A DNA stretch of 64,000 bases from Bradyrhizobium daqingense (GTDB lineage: Bacteria > Pseudomonadota > Alphaproteobacteria > Rhizobiales > Xanthobacteraceae): the NCBI RefSeq assembly GCF_021044685.1, contig NZ_CP088014.1:5380001-5444000 (forward strand). The letters are read 5' to 3'. Of the stretch, positions 8,706-17,430 are shown piece after piece. The notes under the pieces were generated by a model. The model saw nothing but the letters and a program-made list of their open reading frames with translations. It was not told where the DNA came from and did no database searches. Position numbers and translations under genes: made by a program. Position 1 is the first letter of the stretch. Each line of letters begins with the position of its first letter.

Positions 8706-9092
8706 TCACTTCGACGCGGCGTCGTCCTTGGTGTTTTCCTTGGCGGCTTCCTTGCTATCCTTGGATTCCTTGGCCGGCTCGCCCTTGGCGCGCACGCCGG
8801 AGATCATCTGGCGCATCTGCCGCACGCGCACGCCGTCGGAAATCTCGAACTCGATCTGGTCGTCGTCGACGACCTTGGTGACCTTGCCGACCAGGCCGCC
8901 CGAGGTCACGACGGTGTCGCCGCGGCGGATGTTCTTCACGAGGTCGGCGTGGTCGCGGACCTTCTTCTGCTGCGGACGCAGAATCAGGAAGTACATGATC
9001 ACGAAGATCAGGGCGAACGGCAGCAGCGACATCAACATGCTGTTGGTGTCGCCGGCGGCCGCAGCCTGGGCATACGCAGGGGTAATCAGCAT
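8706..9092 (-). CDS. yajC: Preprotein translocase accessory subunit YajC
   Basis: 128 residues. Small single-pass protein of the SecDF-YajC complex. The N-terminus MLITPAYAQAAAAGDT is followed by one membrane helix (SLLPFALIFVIMYFLILRPQ) and the family motif RPQQKKVRDHADLVKNIRRGD, then VVTSGGLVGKVTKV. The C-terminal 30 residues are a charged, Lys/Asp/Ala-rich tail (AKESKDSKEAAKENTKDDA) that is longer than in E. coli. First gene of the operon; its promoter must lie in the ~180 bp shared with the divergent ATPase gene at 9274. Confidence 0.93.
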   Translation of the reverse strand: MLITPAYAQAAAAGDTNSMLMSLLPFALIFVIMYFLILRPQQKKVRDHADLVKNIRRGDTVVTSGGLVGKVTKVVDDDQIEFEISDGVRVRQMRQMISGVRAKGEPAKESKDSKEAAKENTKDDAASK

Positions 9093-9273
9093 TCGGACGA
9101 TCCTCGTGAGAACGGGGGGAAGCCGGTCAGGCCCTCAAAGGCGACCGGTTCGGTCAAATTCGCGCGGACTATAGCGGCCATTGCCCCAATTGCAACGCTG
9201 CCAGACCGCCCTTTTGGCCACCTTGCGGCGCGCCCTCAGGCCCGATAAGGCTGCATTCTCAGGAACTTCGGAC

Positions 9274-10290
9274 ATGCCCAAAAAAGCAAGCAAAAGCCCG
9301 GCCGGCAAAGGCCCCAGCACCCCTGCCCGCAAGCTCGCCCGCGTCGCGGCAAAACGCCCCACGACGGCCGCCAAGGCGCATCCCAAGGCGCACCCCAAGG
9401 CGAATCTCAAGTCGGCCCCGGACCTCTCGCAGGAGCGCATCGTGCGCGCGCTGGAGACCATTGCAGCGCAGCTTGCGGCCCAGGGCAAGCCGGCGGTCGA
9501 GGCCGAGTCTTTCGAACGGGCGGATGCCTATGTCTGGCACCCTGACGGCCGCCTTGCCGCCGTGCCGCGGGTCAGCCGCGTCGAGCTGTTCCTGCTCAAG
9601 GGCGTCGACCGGATGCGCGACATCCTGATGGAGAACACCGAGCGCTTCGCCAATGGCCTACCCGCCAACAACGCCCTGCTCTGGGGCGCGCGCGGCATGG
9701 GCAAGTCGTCGCTGGTGAAGGCCGCGCATGCCAGCATCAACGCGGAGCGCAAGCCGGCCGACAGGCTGAAGCTGATCGAGATTCACCGCGAGGACATCGA
9801 AACGCTGCCGATGCTGATGGAGAAGCTCCGCGACGCCAGCTTCCATTTCATCGTGTTCATCGACGACCTCTCCTTCGACGGCAATGACGCGTCGTACAAA
9901 TCGCTCAAGGCCGTGCTCGAAGGCGGCATCGAGGGCCGGCCCGAGAACGTCATCCTCTATGCCACCTCCAACCGCCGCCATCTGCTGGCGCGCGACATGA
10001 TCGAGAACGAGCGTTCGACCGCGATCAATCCCGGCGAAGCGGTCGAAGAGAAGGTCTCGCTGTCGGATCGCTTCGGCCTCTGGCTCGGCTTCCACCGTTG
10101 CAGCCAGGACGAATATCTCGCCATGGTGCGCGGCTATTGCGGCCATTTCGGCATTGAGGTCGACGACGAGGCGCTGGAGCGCGAGGCGCTGGAATGGTCG
10201 ACCACGCGCGGCTCGCGCTCGGGCCGCGTCGCATGGCAGTTCGTGCAGGAGCTGGCGGGCCGGCTCGGCGTGAAGCTGACGGGGACGTAG
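9274..10290 (+). CDS. AAA-type ATPase, DUF815 family
   Basis: 338 residues from the ATG at 9274, preceded by AGGA 9 bases upstream; an in-frame start at 9181 would add 31 unconserved residues. P-loop WGARGMGKSSLVKAAH is the Walker A region and FIVFIDDLSFDGND the Walker B. DUF815 proteins are widespread single-domain ATPases of unknown cellular function. The first 50 residues are unusual: very rich in Lys, Ala and Pro, with tandem KAHP units (bases about 9376-9410), and probably disordered. Divergent from yajC. Confidence 0.85.
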   Translation: MPKKASKSPAGKGPSTPARKLARVAAKRPTTAAKAHPKAHPKANLKSAPDLSQERIVRALETIAAQLAAQGKPAVEAESFERADAYVWHPDGRLAAVPRVSRVELFLLKGVDRMRDILMENTERFANGLPANNALLWGARGMGKSSLVKAAHASINAERKPADRLKLIEIHREDIETLPMLMEKLRDASFHFIVFIDDLSFDGNDASYKSLKAVLEGGIEGRPENVILYATSNRRHLLARDMIENERSTAINPGEAVEEKVSLSDRFGLWLGFHRCSQDEYLAMVRGYCGHFGIEVDDEALEREALEWSTTRGSRSGRVAWQFVQELAGRLGVKLTGT

Positions 10291-10312
10291 ACGGACTCAC
10301 GTGACCCACTGC

Positions 10313-10434
10313 TGTCATTCCCCGCGAAAGCGGGGAATCCAGTACGCCGCGGCCTATCGACGTAACAACAATCGTCTCTGGAATACTGGATCGCCCGCTC
10401 CAGTGCGCAAGTGCGCACAAGGCGGGCGATGACA
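10313..10434. repeat. Palindromic intergenic repeat, GTCATTCCCCGC type
   Basis: Element of about 120 bp bounded by TGTCATTCCCCGC and GGGCGATGACA, with internal complementary blocks CCCCGCGAAAGCGGGG and GAATCCAGTA/ TACTGGATC. The same core with GAATCCAGTACGCCGCGG recurs at 32352-32491, which proves a dispersed family. It lies in the convergent gap after the DUF815 ATPase gene and before the 3' end of the NlpD-like gene, where its fold-back transcript could end or stabilise both messages. Confidence 0.8.
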
Positions 10435-10476
10435 TCTTGGATGTGGTGATCACGTGCCCTACTCAGGGCCCGCGTC

Positions 10477-11865
10477 TCACGCTCCGTTCAGGAATTGAAG
10501 CGGGTCAACCGGGCTCGATCCCTTGCGGATCTCGAAGTGAAGCTGCGGCGACGCCACTTCCCCGGATTGACCCGACTTGGCAATGACCTGACCGCGCTTG
10601 ATGGTATCGCCGCGCTTCACCAACAGCTCACTCGCATGGGCATATGCGGTGACGTAGCCGTTGGAGTGCCGAACCAGGACCAGGTTGCCGTAACCCTTCA
10701 GCTCGTTGCCGGAATAAGCGACGACACCGTCTTCGGCGGCCTTGACCGGCGTGCCCTCGGGCACCGCGAGATTGATGCCGTCGTTGGACTTGCCGTTGGT
10801 CTTGGCGCCGTAGCTCGTGACGACCTTGCCACGCACCGGCCAGCGGAAGGTCGGTAGCGCGCCCGTGGCCTCCGCAGCCTTCGCCGGGGTCTCGGCGGGC
10901 TTCTCCTCGACATTGGCCGTGGCCTGGGCCAGACGCGCGCTCTGCACGGGCGCGGCGGCAATGGCCACCTTGGTGGCGGGCGCCGGAGCAGCCGCGACGG
11001 GCTGGAGCGTTCCGGCCACCGGTGCAGCCGCGACCGGAGCCGCAGCAACGGGCGCTGCGACGGCAGCAGTCTTGGCGCCCGGCACCGTCAGCTTGGTGCC
11101 GAGCTTGAGCTTGGCCGATGGGTCGAGGCCATTGGCACGTGCGAGCTCGGCCGCCGAGATACGGTTGTTACGCGCGATGCTGGCAAGCGTGTCGCCGCGG
11201 TTGACGAAATGCGTGCTCGGCGGCGCAGCGACGACGGCAACCGGCTTGGCCGCAGGCGCTGCCGCAACGGGAGCCATCACTGGTGCGGGCGCAGGAGCCG
11301 TGGTCGGATGCGGAATGATCAGCTGCTGGCCGGGCGAGAGCGCGCGCGGCCCCTTGTAACCGTTAGCGGCCAAGATCGCCTGCGGCGTGACGCGATAGCG
11401 CTTGGCGAGCACGTCGAGTGTGTCGCTGGTGCCGACGATGATCTTGGTGCCGCCGGCCGGCTGGGCAGCCGCGACTGAGCGCGGCGGCACGGTGGCCGTG
11501 GTTTCCAGATGTGGCTGCGCCGGGGGTGCATAGGAGCTGACGCCGCGACCGCCTCCGGATACGCCGCCACCCGAAGTGACGGGATAGGATTGCGGGGCGG
11601 TCACCGCGGGCGGCGGCAGCGGTTGCGACTGATAATAGCCGGGCTGGGTCTGCGGCCGCGCATATTGCGGCAGCTCGCGCTGCTGCGGCGGCGGGGCCTG
11701 CTGCACCGATCCGGTCTGATCAGAGGCGAAGGGATTGGAGAAGTTTGACTGGGACAGCCGCGACGACATGTCGGCGCTGCACCCCGCAAAACTGAAGGAG
11801 ATCAGCGCCAGGACCGCGACCTGCGGCACACGGCGCGAGTAAAGCAACTCGGCGACGACGGACAT
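10477..11865 (-). CDS. nlpD: NlpD/EnvC-like lipoprotein: two LysM domains plus degenerate LytM (M23) domain
   Basis: 462 residues. A lipoprotein signal ends in LISFSFAGC, so the protein should be lipid-anchored. A Pro/Gln-rich linker follows, then LysM 1 (about 142-187) and LysM 2 (about 218-262), an Ala/Pro linker, and a C-terminal M23 domain (about 340-460). In active M23 peptidases the zinc ligands are H-x-x-x-D; here that segment reads SNDGINLAVPEG, so both ligands are replaced, while AYAHASEL and LHFEIRKG remain. This is the pattern of NlpD/EnvC activators of cell-wall amidases rather than of an enzyme. Downstream of surE and pcm, as in E. coli. Confidence 0.85.
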   Translation of the reverse strand: MSVVAELLYSRRVPQVAVLALISFSFAGCSADMSSRLSQSNFSNPFASDQTGSVQQAPPPQQRELPQYARPQTQPGYYQSQPLPPPAVTAPQSYPVTSGGGVSGGGRGVSSYAPPAQPHLETTATVPPRSVAAAQPAGGTKIIVGTSDTLDVLAKRYRVTPQAILAANGYKGPRALSPGQQLIIPHPTTAPAPAPVMAPVAAAPAAKPVAVVAAPPSTHFVNRGDTLASIARNNRISAAELARANGLDPSAKLKLGTKLTVPGAKTAAVAAPVAAAPVAAAPVAGTLQPVAAAPAPATKVAIAAAPVQSARLAQATANVEEKPAETPAKAAEATGALPTFRWPVRGKVVTSYGAKTNGKSNDGINLAVPEGTPVKAAEDGVVAYSGNELKGYGNLVLVRHSNGYVTAYAHASELLVKRGDTIKRGQVIAKSGQSGEVASPQLHFEIRKGSSPVDPLQFLNGA

Positions 11866-11974
11866 GGTTACTCACTCGTACGCAACAGAACTGGTCTTTT
11901 AAGTAAACACGCGCCGAGTAAATAACGGCTTAACCCTCCCAATAAGATGTTGGCAGCACAGCTGATCCGGAATT

Positions 11975-12625
11975 CTACAGCTCGCGCGCCACGCCGGGCA
12001 GCGCCGGCACGAAGCGGACCTCGACGAGTTCCTTGCGCTCGATCCCTCTTTCGGTCCGGCTGAGGCGGATCAGCGTCTGCACCCCCTGATGCGGGCCGAC
12101 CGGCGCGATCAGGATGCCCCCGATATCGAGCCGTTCGACCAGGTTCTCGGGAAGCTGCTCCATCGCCGCGGTGACGATGATGCGGTCGAACGGCCCGATA
12201 TTGGCAGGCAGGTTGAGACCGTCGCCCAGCATCACCTCGACATTGTGACAGTCGAGCTTTTCGAGCCTCGCGCGTGCGGCGTCCGCCAGCTTGCGGTAGC
12301 GCTCGACGGTGAGCACCTGTCCGGCGAGCCGGGACAGCACCGCGGCCTGATAGCCCGAGCCGGCGCCGATCTCGAGCACGCGGTGGTGCTTCTGGAGCTG
12401 GAGCTGCTCGGTCATATAGGCGACGACGAAGGGCTGGCTGATGGTCTGCCCGCAGGCGATCGGCAGCGCACTATCGCGATAGGCGCCGTCACGATCGGCC
12501 TCGTCGACGAACTGCTCGCGCGGCACCTCCTCCATGGTCCGCAGTACCGCCTGATCGCTGATTCCGCGACGCCTCAGTGTGAGCTGAAACATCATCTTTT
12601 CCGGTGGGTGCTGATGGGAGGTCAT
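11975..12625 (-). CDS. pcm: Protein-L-isoaspartate O-methyltransferase
   Basis: 216 residues from MTSHQHPPEKMM; an upstream in-frame GTG/TTG start at 12664 is less likely. Repairs isoaspartyl residues in damaged proteins using S-adenosylmethionine. LEIGAGSGYQAAVLS is motif I for SAM binding, and GQTISQPFVVAYMTEQL is the substrate-side signature of PIMTs. VTAAMEQLPENLVERL follows as expected. It is part of a surE-pcm-nlpD arrangement, but here a gene on the opposite strand (12854-13225) lies between surE and pcm, so pcm needs its own promoter or read-through. Confidence 0.93.
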   Translation of the reverse strand: MTSHQHPPEKMMFQLTLRRRGISDQAVLRTMEEVPREQFVDEADRDGAYRDSALPIACGQTISQPFVVAYMTEQLQLQKHHRVLEIGAGSGYQAAVLSRLAGQVLTVERYRKLADAARARLEKLDCHNVEVMLGDGLNLPANIGPFDRIIVTAAMEQLPENLVERLDIGGILIAPVGPHQGVQTLIRLSRTERGIERKELVEVRFVPALPGVAREL

Positions 12626-12853
12626 TGCCGCCAATGCTGTGTCGTCAGGGCCGGAGGATAGCAAGCTCCGGCCACTGAGAATCTTGTTCCTGGTCAGGAA
12701 CCCATGCTATCCTTCGGGCTAGGCATTTGACCATAAATTGGCTTGCAACGGGCAAGCTGCGAAGGCCATTTTCGGGCATCCGTTCGTCGAAACGCGCATT
12801 GCGTCGATTCATGTTATCTGCGAACGTTTTTGGGAATGGGCAAGGACTCAAAG

Positions 12854-13225
12854 ATGACCGCGACGGGGCTTTCCGGCCGCTCTGTATTCCTCGTCGAGGA
12901 CGAGGTCATGATCAGGATGATGGTGGCGGACATGCTCGAAGAGCTCGGCTACACGGTCGCAGCCGAGGCAGGCGACATCACCGAGGCCATGCGGCTCGCC
13001 CAGGCGACCGAGTTCGACATCGCCATTCTCGACGTCAACGTCAACGGCAAGGTCATCTCTCCGGTGGCCGACGTCATCAAGGCGAAGGGCTGCCCGTTCA
13101 TCTTCGCCACAGGCTACGGCTCCTCCGGCCTGCCCGAACAGTACCGCGACCGGCCGGCGCTCCAGAAGCCGTTCCAGCTCGATGCTCTCGGCAGGACCAT
13201 CGAAGCCGCGCTTCGCGGCGGATAG
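12854..13225 (+). CDS. Single-domain response regulator receiver
   Basis: 123 residues from ATG 12854, chosen for an AAGGA 7 bases upstream; a start at 12836 is possible. A bare receiver domain with no output domain: acidic pair EDE after VFLV, phospho-acceptor aspartate in AILDVNVNG, threonine/serine switch replaced in the IFATGYGSSG segment, and lysine in LQKPFQ. Such stand-alone receivers pass or drain phosphoryl groups. It is the only plus-strand gene within a minus-strand block, and its stop lies 3 bp from the surE stop, so the two transcripts must overlap. Confidence 0.88.
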   Translation: MTATGLSGRSVFLVEDEVMIRMMVADMLEELGYTVAAEAGDITEAMRLAQATEFDIAILDVNVNGKVISPVADVIKAKGCPFIFATGYGSSGLPEQYRDRPALQKPFQLDALGRTIEAALRGG

Positions 13226-13228
13226 CTG

Positions 13229-13996
13229 CTACTTCAGCGTGGCGCTCAATTCTGCCGAAAACGCTTCATTGGTGCGGTCGAGCCTGAGCGGCGTGACCGA
13301 GACGTAGCGCTCGCGCAGCGCCGCGAGATCCGTTCCGTCGGCGGGCGTGTCCATCATCGCCGCGCGCTCGAAGCCGATCCAGAAATAGGGATTGCCGCGG
13401 CCGTCCTTGCGCTCGTCGACCCTGAGGAAGCCGAGATTGCGCTTGCCCTGGCGCGTGACGCGGATGCCCAGCACCTCTTCGGGGGCGCAGGACGGGAAAT
13501 TGACGTTGATCACCGTGTCCTTGGGGACACCGGCGGCAATCACCTTCCGCACGATGTCGGGGCCGAATTTGCGCGCGGTGTCCCACGGCAGGCGATCGCG
13601 GGTCTCGACGCTGAACTCCTGCGATAGCGCGAATGACGGCAGCCCCAGGATGGTGCCTTCCAGCGCGCCGGCGATGGTGCCGGAATAGACCACGTCCTCG
13701 GCGACGTTGCGCCCCTTGTTGACGCCGGACAGCACAACATCCGGCGGCTTGGTGCCGAGGATGTGGCGCGCGCCCATGATGACGCAGTCCGTCGGGGTGC
13801 CGCGAACGGCGAAGTGCCGCGGTCCAACCTCGCGCAGGCGCAGAGGATCGTTCAGCGACAGTGAATGCGACACGCCGGATTGGTCGAGCTCCGGCGCCAC
13901 CACCCAGACGTCGTCGGACAGCGCGCGCGCAATCTCCTCCACGACCTTGAGGCCGGGGGCGTGGATACCGTCGTCATTGGTGCAGAGGATGCGCAT
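13229..13996 (-). CDS. surE: 5'/3'-nucleotidase (survival protein) SurE
   Basis: 255 residues, usual length. Metal-dependent nucleoside monophosphate phosphatase. The N-terminus MRILCTNDDGIHAPGL holds the DD metal ligands, SGVNKGRNVAEDVVYSGT holds the conserved asparagine and the serine-rich loop. Downstream of serS with one small gene between; upstream of pcm but separated from it by the opposite-strand receiver gene. Confidence 0.95.
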   Translation of the reverse strand: MRILCTNDDGIHAPGLKVVEEIARALSDDVWVVAPELDQSGVSHSLSLNDPLRLREVGPRHFAVRGTPTDCVIMGARHILGTKPPDVVLSGVNKGRNVAEDVVYSGTIAGALEGTILGLPSFALSQEFSVETRDRLPWDTARKFGPDIVRKVIAAGVPKDTVINVNFPSCAPEEVLGIRVTRQGKRNLGFLRVDERKDGRGNPYFWIGFERAAMMDTPADGTDLAALRERYVSVTPLRLDRTNEAFSAELSATLK

Positions 13997-14088
13997 GCGG
14001 GAGGTCTGTTCCAGAAAGCGGGCCTGAGCCGTCTTATCCGGCTATGCCGGATCAGGCAAACCGGGAGCGGCCAGTTCCCGGCTAAGTC

Positions 14089-14451
14089 CTACCGGCGGAC
14101 GCGCCATTGCGGCACGAATCGCGCGAGCCGGCCCTCCGCGCGTAGCTGCATCGCCGGCACGACCGGGCTCACGACGGGCGTTTCGACCACGCCGAGCGCC
14201 GCCAATTGCGCGATGAGCGGATCTGGCCCGGAGGCCTGCGGAAAGCGCTCGCGCGCCACCACCAGCGCCTTGTCGAAATCGGCAGCATTGACGCCGGGCT
14301 TGGCCCGCCGACCCTGCACGAGATCGTCGTCCCAGAGCCGCGTGATGTCGATGTCGAACACGCCGCGCAGGCGCTGGTCGACGGCCTGGATGCCGGCGCC
14401 CGTCACCGCCCATTGTCGGCCGACCCAGAAGATGTCGCGGTGCAAGGCCAT
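14089..14451 (-). CDS. Conserved hypothetical protein
   Basis: 120 residues starting MALHRDIFWVGRQWAVTG, which reads like a genuine gene (balanced composition, ends 93 bp before surE). No signal peptide or membrane helix. The stretch AVTGAGIQAVDQRLRGVFDIDITRLWDDD is the most conserved-looking part, followed by DFDKALVVARERFPQ. I do not recognise a family. Located between serS and surE on the same strand, so it is probably carried on their transcript. A longer overlapping frame (14042-14509) is a shadow. Confidence 0.6.
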   Translation of the reverse strand: MALHRDIFWVGRQWAVTGAGIQAVDQRLRGVFDIDITRLWDDDLVQGRRAKPGVNAADFDKALVVARERFPQASGPDPLIAQLAALGVVETPVVSPVVPAMQLRAEGRLARFVPQWRVRR

Positions 14452-14570
14452 GGACGTTGGGGTTCGCGTGGACGGGCCGGCAGGATAGCCGGCCGCCCGA
14501 TCTTCGCAACGCGATTCTGTCCGGCGCGTTTTCTTGACGCGAACCGGCAGCTACTTCGCTCGAAAACGCT

Positions 14571-15902
14571 CTACTCGCGGCTGATCACCTTCACGCCGCC
14601 CATATAGGGCTTGAGCACGTCGGGGACTGCGATCGAGCCGTCCTCCTGCTGATAGGTCTCCATCACGGCGATCAGCGCGCGGCCGACTGCGGTACCGGAG
14701 CCGTTCAGCGTGTGCACGAAACGCGGCTTGCCGTCCGGCCCGCGCGAGCGCGCATCCATGCGCCGCGCCTGGAAGTCGCCGCAGACCGAGCAGCTCGAGA
14801 TCTCGCGGAACATGCCGCCCTCGCCCTGCCCGGGCATCCAGACCTCGATGTCGTAGGTTTTTCGCGACGAGAAGCCCATATCCCCTGCGCAAAGCGTCAT
14901 CACGCGATAATGCAGGTCGAGCTTCTGCAGCACCTGCTCGGCGCAGGACAGCATCCGCTCCAGCTCGTCCTTGCTGGTCTCAGGCGTCGTGATCGAGACC
15001 AGCTCGACCTTGGTGAATTGATGCTGGCGGATCATGCCGCGGGTGTCGCGCCCCGCGGCGCCCGCCTCGGCACGGAAGCACGGCGTCAGCGCGGTCAGCC
15101 GCATCGGCAATTGCTTCTCGTCGAGGATGGATTCGCGCGCAAGGTTGGTGAGCGAGACCTCTGCGGTCGGGATCAGACCAAGGCGCTCGGTCTTCAGCCG
15201 CTCATGGTCGGGCGCCGCGAGCAGCTCGCCCTTTATCGCCCAGAACTGGTCGTCCTCGAACTTGGGCAATTGGCCGGTGCCGAACATCACCTCATTGCGC
15301 ACCAACAGCGGCGGATTGATCTCGATGTAGCCGTGGTCGGTCGTGTGCAGGTCGAGCATGAACTGGCCGATTGCGCGCTCGAGCCGCGCCAAGCCCTTCT
15401 TCAGTACGACGAAGCGCGCGCCGGAGAGCTTTGCCGCCGCCTCGAAATCCATATAGCCGAGCGCGGTGCCGAGATCGTCATGCAGCTTTGGCGCAAACGC
15501 GTAATTGCGCTTGTTGCCGTATACGTGGTGCTGCACGTTGCCGTGCTCGTCGACACCGTCGGGCACTTCGTCGAACGGAATGTTCGGGATCGCCGACAGC
15601 TCCTTCATCAACTCGTCGTCGGCAGCCTTCGCGGCCGCCTCGAGCTCCGGCATCGTGGTCTTGAGCTCGGCCACTTCGGCCATCAGCTTCGCCGCGCGCG
15701 CCTCGTCCTTGGCCTTCTTGGCGTCGCCGATTTCCTTCGAGGCCGCATTGCGTCGCGCCTGCGCCTGCTCGGAAGCGAGGATCGCCGCACGCCGTTTCTC
15801 GTCGATCGCGAGCAGCGATGCCGACATCGGCTTCAGGCCACGCCGCGCGAGGCCGGCGTCGAAAGCTTGCGGATTGTCGCGGATCGATTTGATGTCGTGC
15901 AT
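14571..15902 (-). CDS. serS: Serine-tRNA ligase
   Basis: 443 residues. Charges tRNA-Ser. The first ~110 residues (ASEQAQARRNAASKEIGDAKKAKDE and on) form the antiparallel coiled-coil arm that binds the tRNA. Class II motif 2 appears as FRAEAGAAGRDTRGMIRQHQF and motif 3 as NGSGTAVGRALIAVMETYQ. Downstream of tatC by 137 bp containing a palindromic repeat, so it likely has its own promoter or reads through. Confidence 0.97.
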   Translation of the reverse strand: MHDIKSIRDNPQAFDAGLARRGLKPMSASLLAIDEKRRAAILASEQAQARRNAASKEIGDAKKAKDEARAAKLMAEVAELKTTMPELEAAAKAADDELMKELSAIPNIPFDEVPDGVDEHGNVQHHVYGNKRNYAFAPKLHDDLGTALGYMDFEAAAKLSGARFVVLKKGLARLERAIGQFMLDLHTTDHGYIEINPPLLVRNEVMFGTGQLPKFEDDQFWAIKGELLAAPDHERLKTERLGLIPTAEVSLTNLARESILDEKQLPMRLTALTPCFRAEAGAAGRDTRGMIRQHQFTKVELVSITTPETSKDELERMLSCAEQVLQKLDLHYRVMTLCAGDMGFSSRKTYDIEVWMPGQGEGGMFREISSCSVCGDFQARRMDARSRGPDGKPRFVHTLNGSGTAVGRALIAVMETYQQEDGSIAVPDVLKPYMGGVKVISRE

Positions 15903-15912
15903 GGCTGTTTCC

Positions 15913-15998
15913 CGTCATGGCCGGGTTCATCCCGGCCATCCACGTGTCTGCCGCCTTAGATCAAGTCGTGGATGCCCGGGTCAAGCCCGGGCATGACG
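15913..15998. repeat. Palindromic intergenic repeat, GTCATGgCCGGG type
   Basis: About 86 bp between tatC and serS. Ends CGTCATGGCCGGG and CCCGGGCATGACG are near-complementary, and each half contains a smaller hairpin (GCCGGG..CCCGGC and GCCCGGG..CCCGGGC). Same family as the elements at 55694-55818, 59209-59294 and, more distantly, 49148-49230. Confidence 0.8.
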
Positions 15999-16038
15999 AA
16001 TCATGGGCTGAATAGCGCTATGATAGGACGAAAGCGCC

Positions 16039-16851
16039 CTACTCTGCCGGATTGGCCGGCGTCGACACGTCGGTGCCGGTGGCCGCCTGCGAGGCCGCGG
16101 CCTTCCGCTCCACCATGCCCACCGCGATGATCGACCCTTCGTAAAGCGCCATCAGGGGAAACGCCAGGGAGCACTGGCTGAGCACGTCGGGCGGCGTCAG
16201 CACGGCCGCGATGACGAAGGCAAGCACGATGAAATAGCGGCGCTTCTCGCGCAGCATCTTCGACGTGACGATGCCGATCCGCCCGAGCAGCGTCAGGATC
16301 ACCGGAAGCTGGAAGGCGATGCCGAAGGCGAAGATCAGCGACATCATCAGCGACAGATATTCGCCGACCTTGGGCAGGAGCTGGATCTGCGCGGTCTCGT
16401 CGCCGCCGGCCTGCTGCATGCCGAGCGAAAAACGCACCAGCATCGGCAGCACCACGAAATAGACGAGCGCTGCGCCCAGCACGAAGAAGAACGGGGTCGC
16501 GACCAGATACGGCAGGAACGCCTGCTTCTCGTGCTTGTAGAGCCCGGGCGCGACGAACTTGTAGATTTGCGTCGCGACAATCGGGAACGAGATGAAGCCG
16601 GCGCCGAACAGCGCGAGCTTGAGCTGGGTGATGAAATATTCCAGCAGCGCCGTGTAGATGAACTTGGAATTCTCGGGACCCGCAATCCACACGAACGGCC
16701 AGACCAGCACGTTGTAGATCTGCTTGGCAAAGAAGAAGCAGAAGATGAAGGCAAGGCCAAAGCCGAGCAGCGCCTTGATCAGCCGCGACCGCAGCTCGAT
16801 CAGATGGTCCATCAAGGGGGCTTTGCTGGCCTCGATATCGGCGTCGGTCAT
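16039..16851 (-). CDS. tatC: Twin-arginine translocase subunit TatC
   Basis: 270 residues, six predicted membrane helices. TatC binds twin-arginine signal peptides and nucleates the translocon. The N-terminal PLMDHLIELRSRLIKALLGF contains the conserved HL-ELR-R segment that contacts the signal peptide, and the FxxQxxxPxIxxFxxPGL-type loop is visible as FIVATQIYKFVAPGLYKHEK. The C-terminal 30 residues after the last helix are a short hydrophilic tail. Its start codon overlaps the tatB stop by 4 bp (ATGA), so translation is coupled. Confidence 0.96.
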   Translation of the reverse strand: MTDADIEASKAPLMDHLIELRSRLIKALLGFGLAFIFCFFFAKQIYNVLVWPFVWIAGPENSKFIYTALLEYFITQLKLALFGAGFISFPIVATQIYKFVAPGLYKHEKQAFLPYLVATPFFFVLGAALVYFVVLPMLVRFSLGMQQAGGDETAQIQLLPKVGEYLSLMMSLIFAFGIAFQLPVILTLLGRIGIVTSKMLREKRRYFIVLAFVIAAVLTPPDVLSQCSLAFPLMALYEGSIIAVGMVERKAAASQAATGTDVSTPANPAE

Positions 16852-17342
16852 GACGCTTTGGCGTCCTTGATCGTTTCGGAGGGCGCGGTGTCTTGCGCCA
16901 CCGGTGCCTGCTCGACCTCACGGGTGATGGCGAGCGGCTCGTTGACAGCCGCATGCGCCTCGGCTTCCACGAAGGTGGCGGGCGTCGGCGCTTCCGGAGT
17001 GGTTGGGCTCACAGGTGGTTCTGCAACGGTCGTGGTCGTCGTCTCGGCGGGCTTGTCGAGCGCATCGACGCGTAGCGCGTCGCTGACGTCCTTCTGGAGC
17101 GACGTCAGCGGATTGAAGCCGGTCGCGGCTTCCTTGACCTCGTCGAAGCTCTTCTTGAGGTCGGCCATCTCGGCCTCGCGCATGGCTTCCTGGAATTGGC
17201 CCTGAAATTCGGCGGCCATCTTGCGGGCCTTGCCCATCCACTGCCCGACCATGCGCAGCACGCCCGGCAGCTCCTTCGGGCCGATGGCGATCAGGGCCAC
17301 GACCCCGATCAGGACCAGTTCACTCCACCCGATGTCGAACAT
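16848..17342 (-). CDS. tatB: Twin-arginine translocase subunit TatB
   Basis: 164 residues. N-terminal helix FDIGWSELVLIGVVALIAIGPKELP has the TatB signature with the conserved glutamate early in the helix and the GPKELP hinge, then an amphipathic helix (LRMVGQWMGKARKMAAEFQ). The last ~90 residues are a Pro/Thr/Ala-rich tail of low complexity. Eighty-eight bases downstream of tatA and overlapping tatC by 4 bp. Confidence 0.94.
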   Translation of the reverse strand: MFDIGWSELVLIGVVALIAIGPKELPGVLRMVGQWMGKARKMAAEFQGQFQEAMREAEMADLKKSFDEVKEAATGFNPLTSLQKDVSDALRVDALDKPAETTTTTVAEPPVSPTTPEAPTPATFVEAEAHAAVNEPLAITREVEQAPVAQDTAPSETIKDAKAS

Positions 17343-17430
17343 GAGGTCTTCCGTTCACGCGAAGCCGCAGCCGGCCCAATCCCTTGCGCGCAGGATCGGG
17401 CCGCTACCCGCGTCTCGCGTGCTCTCTGAC

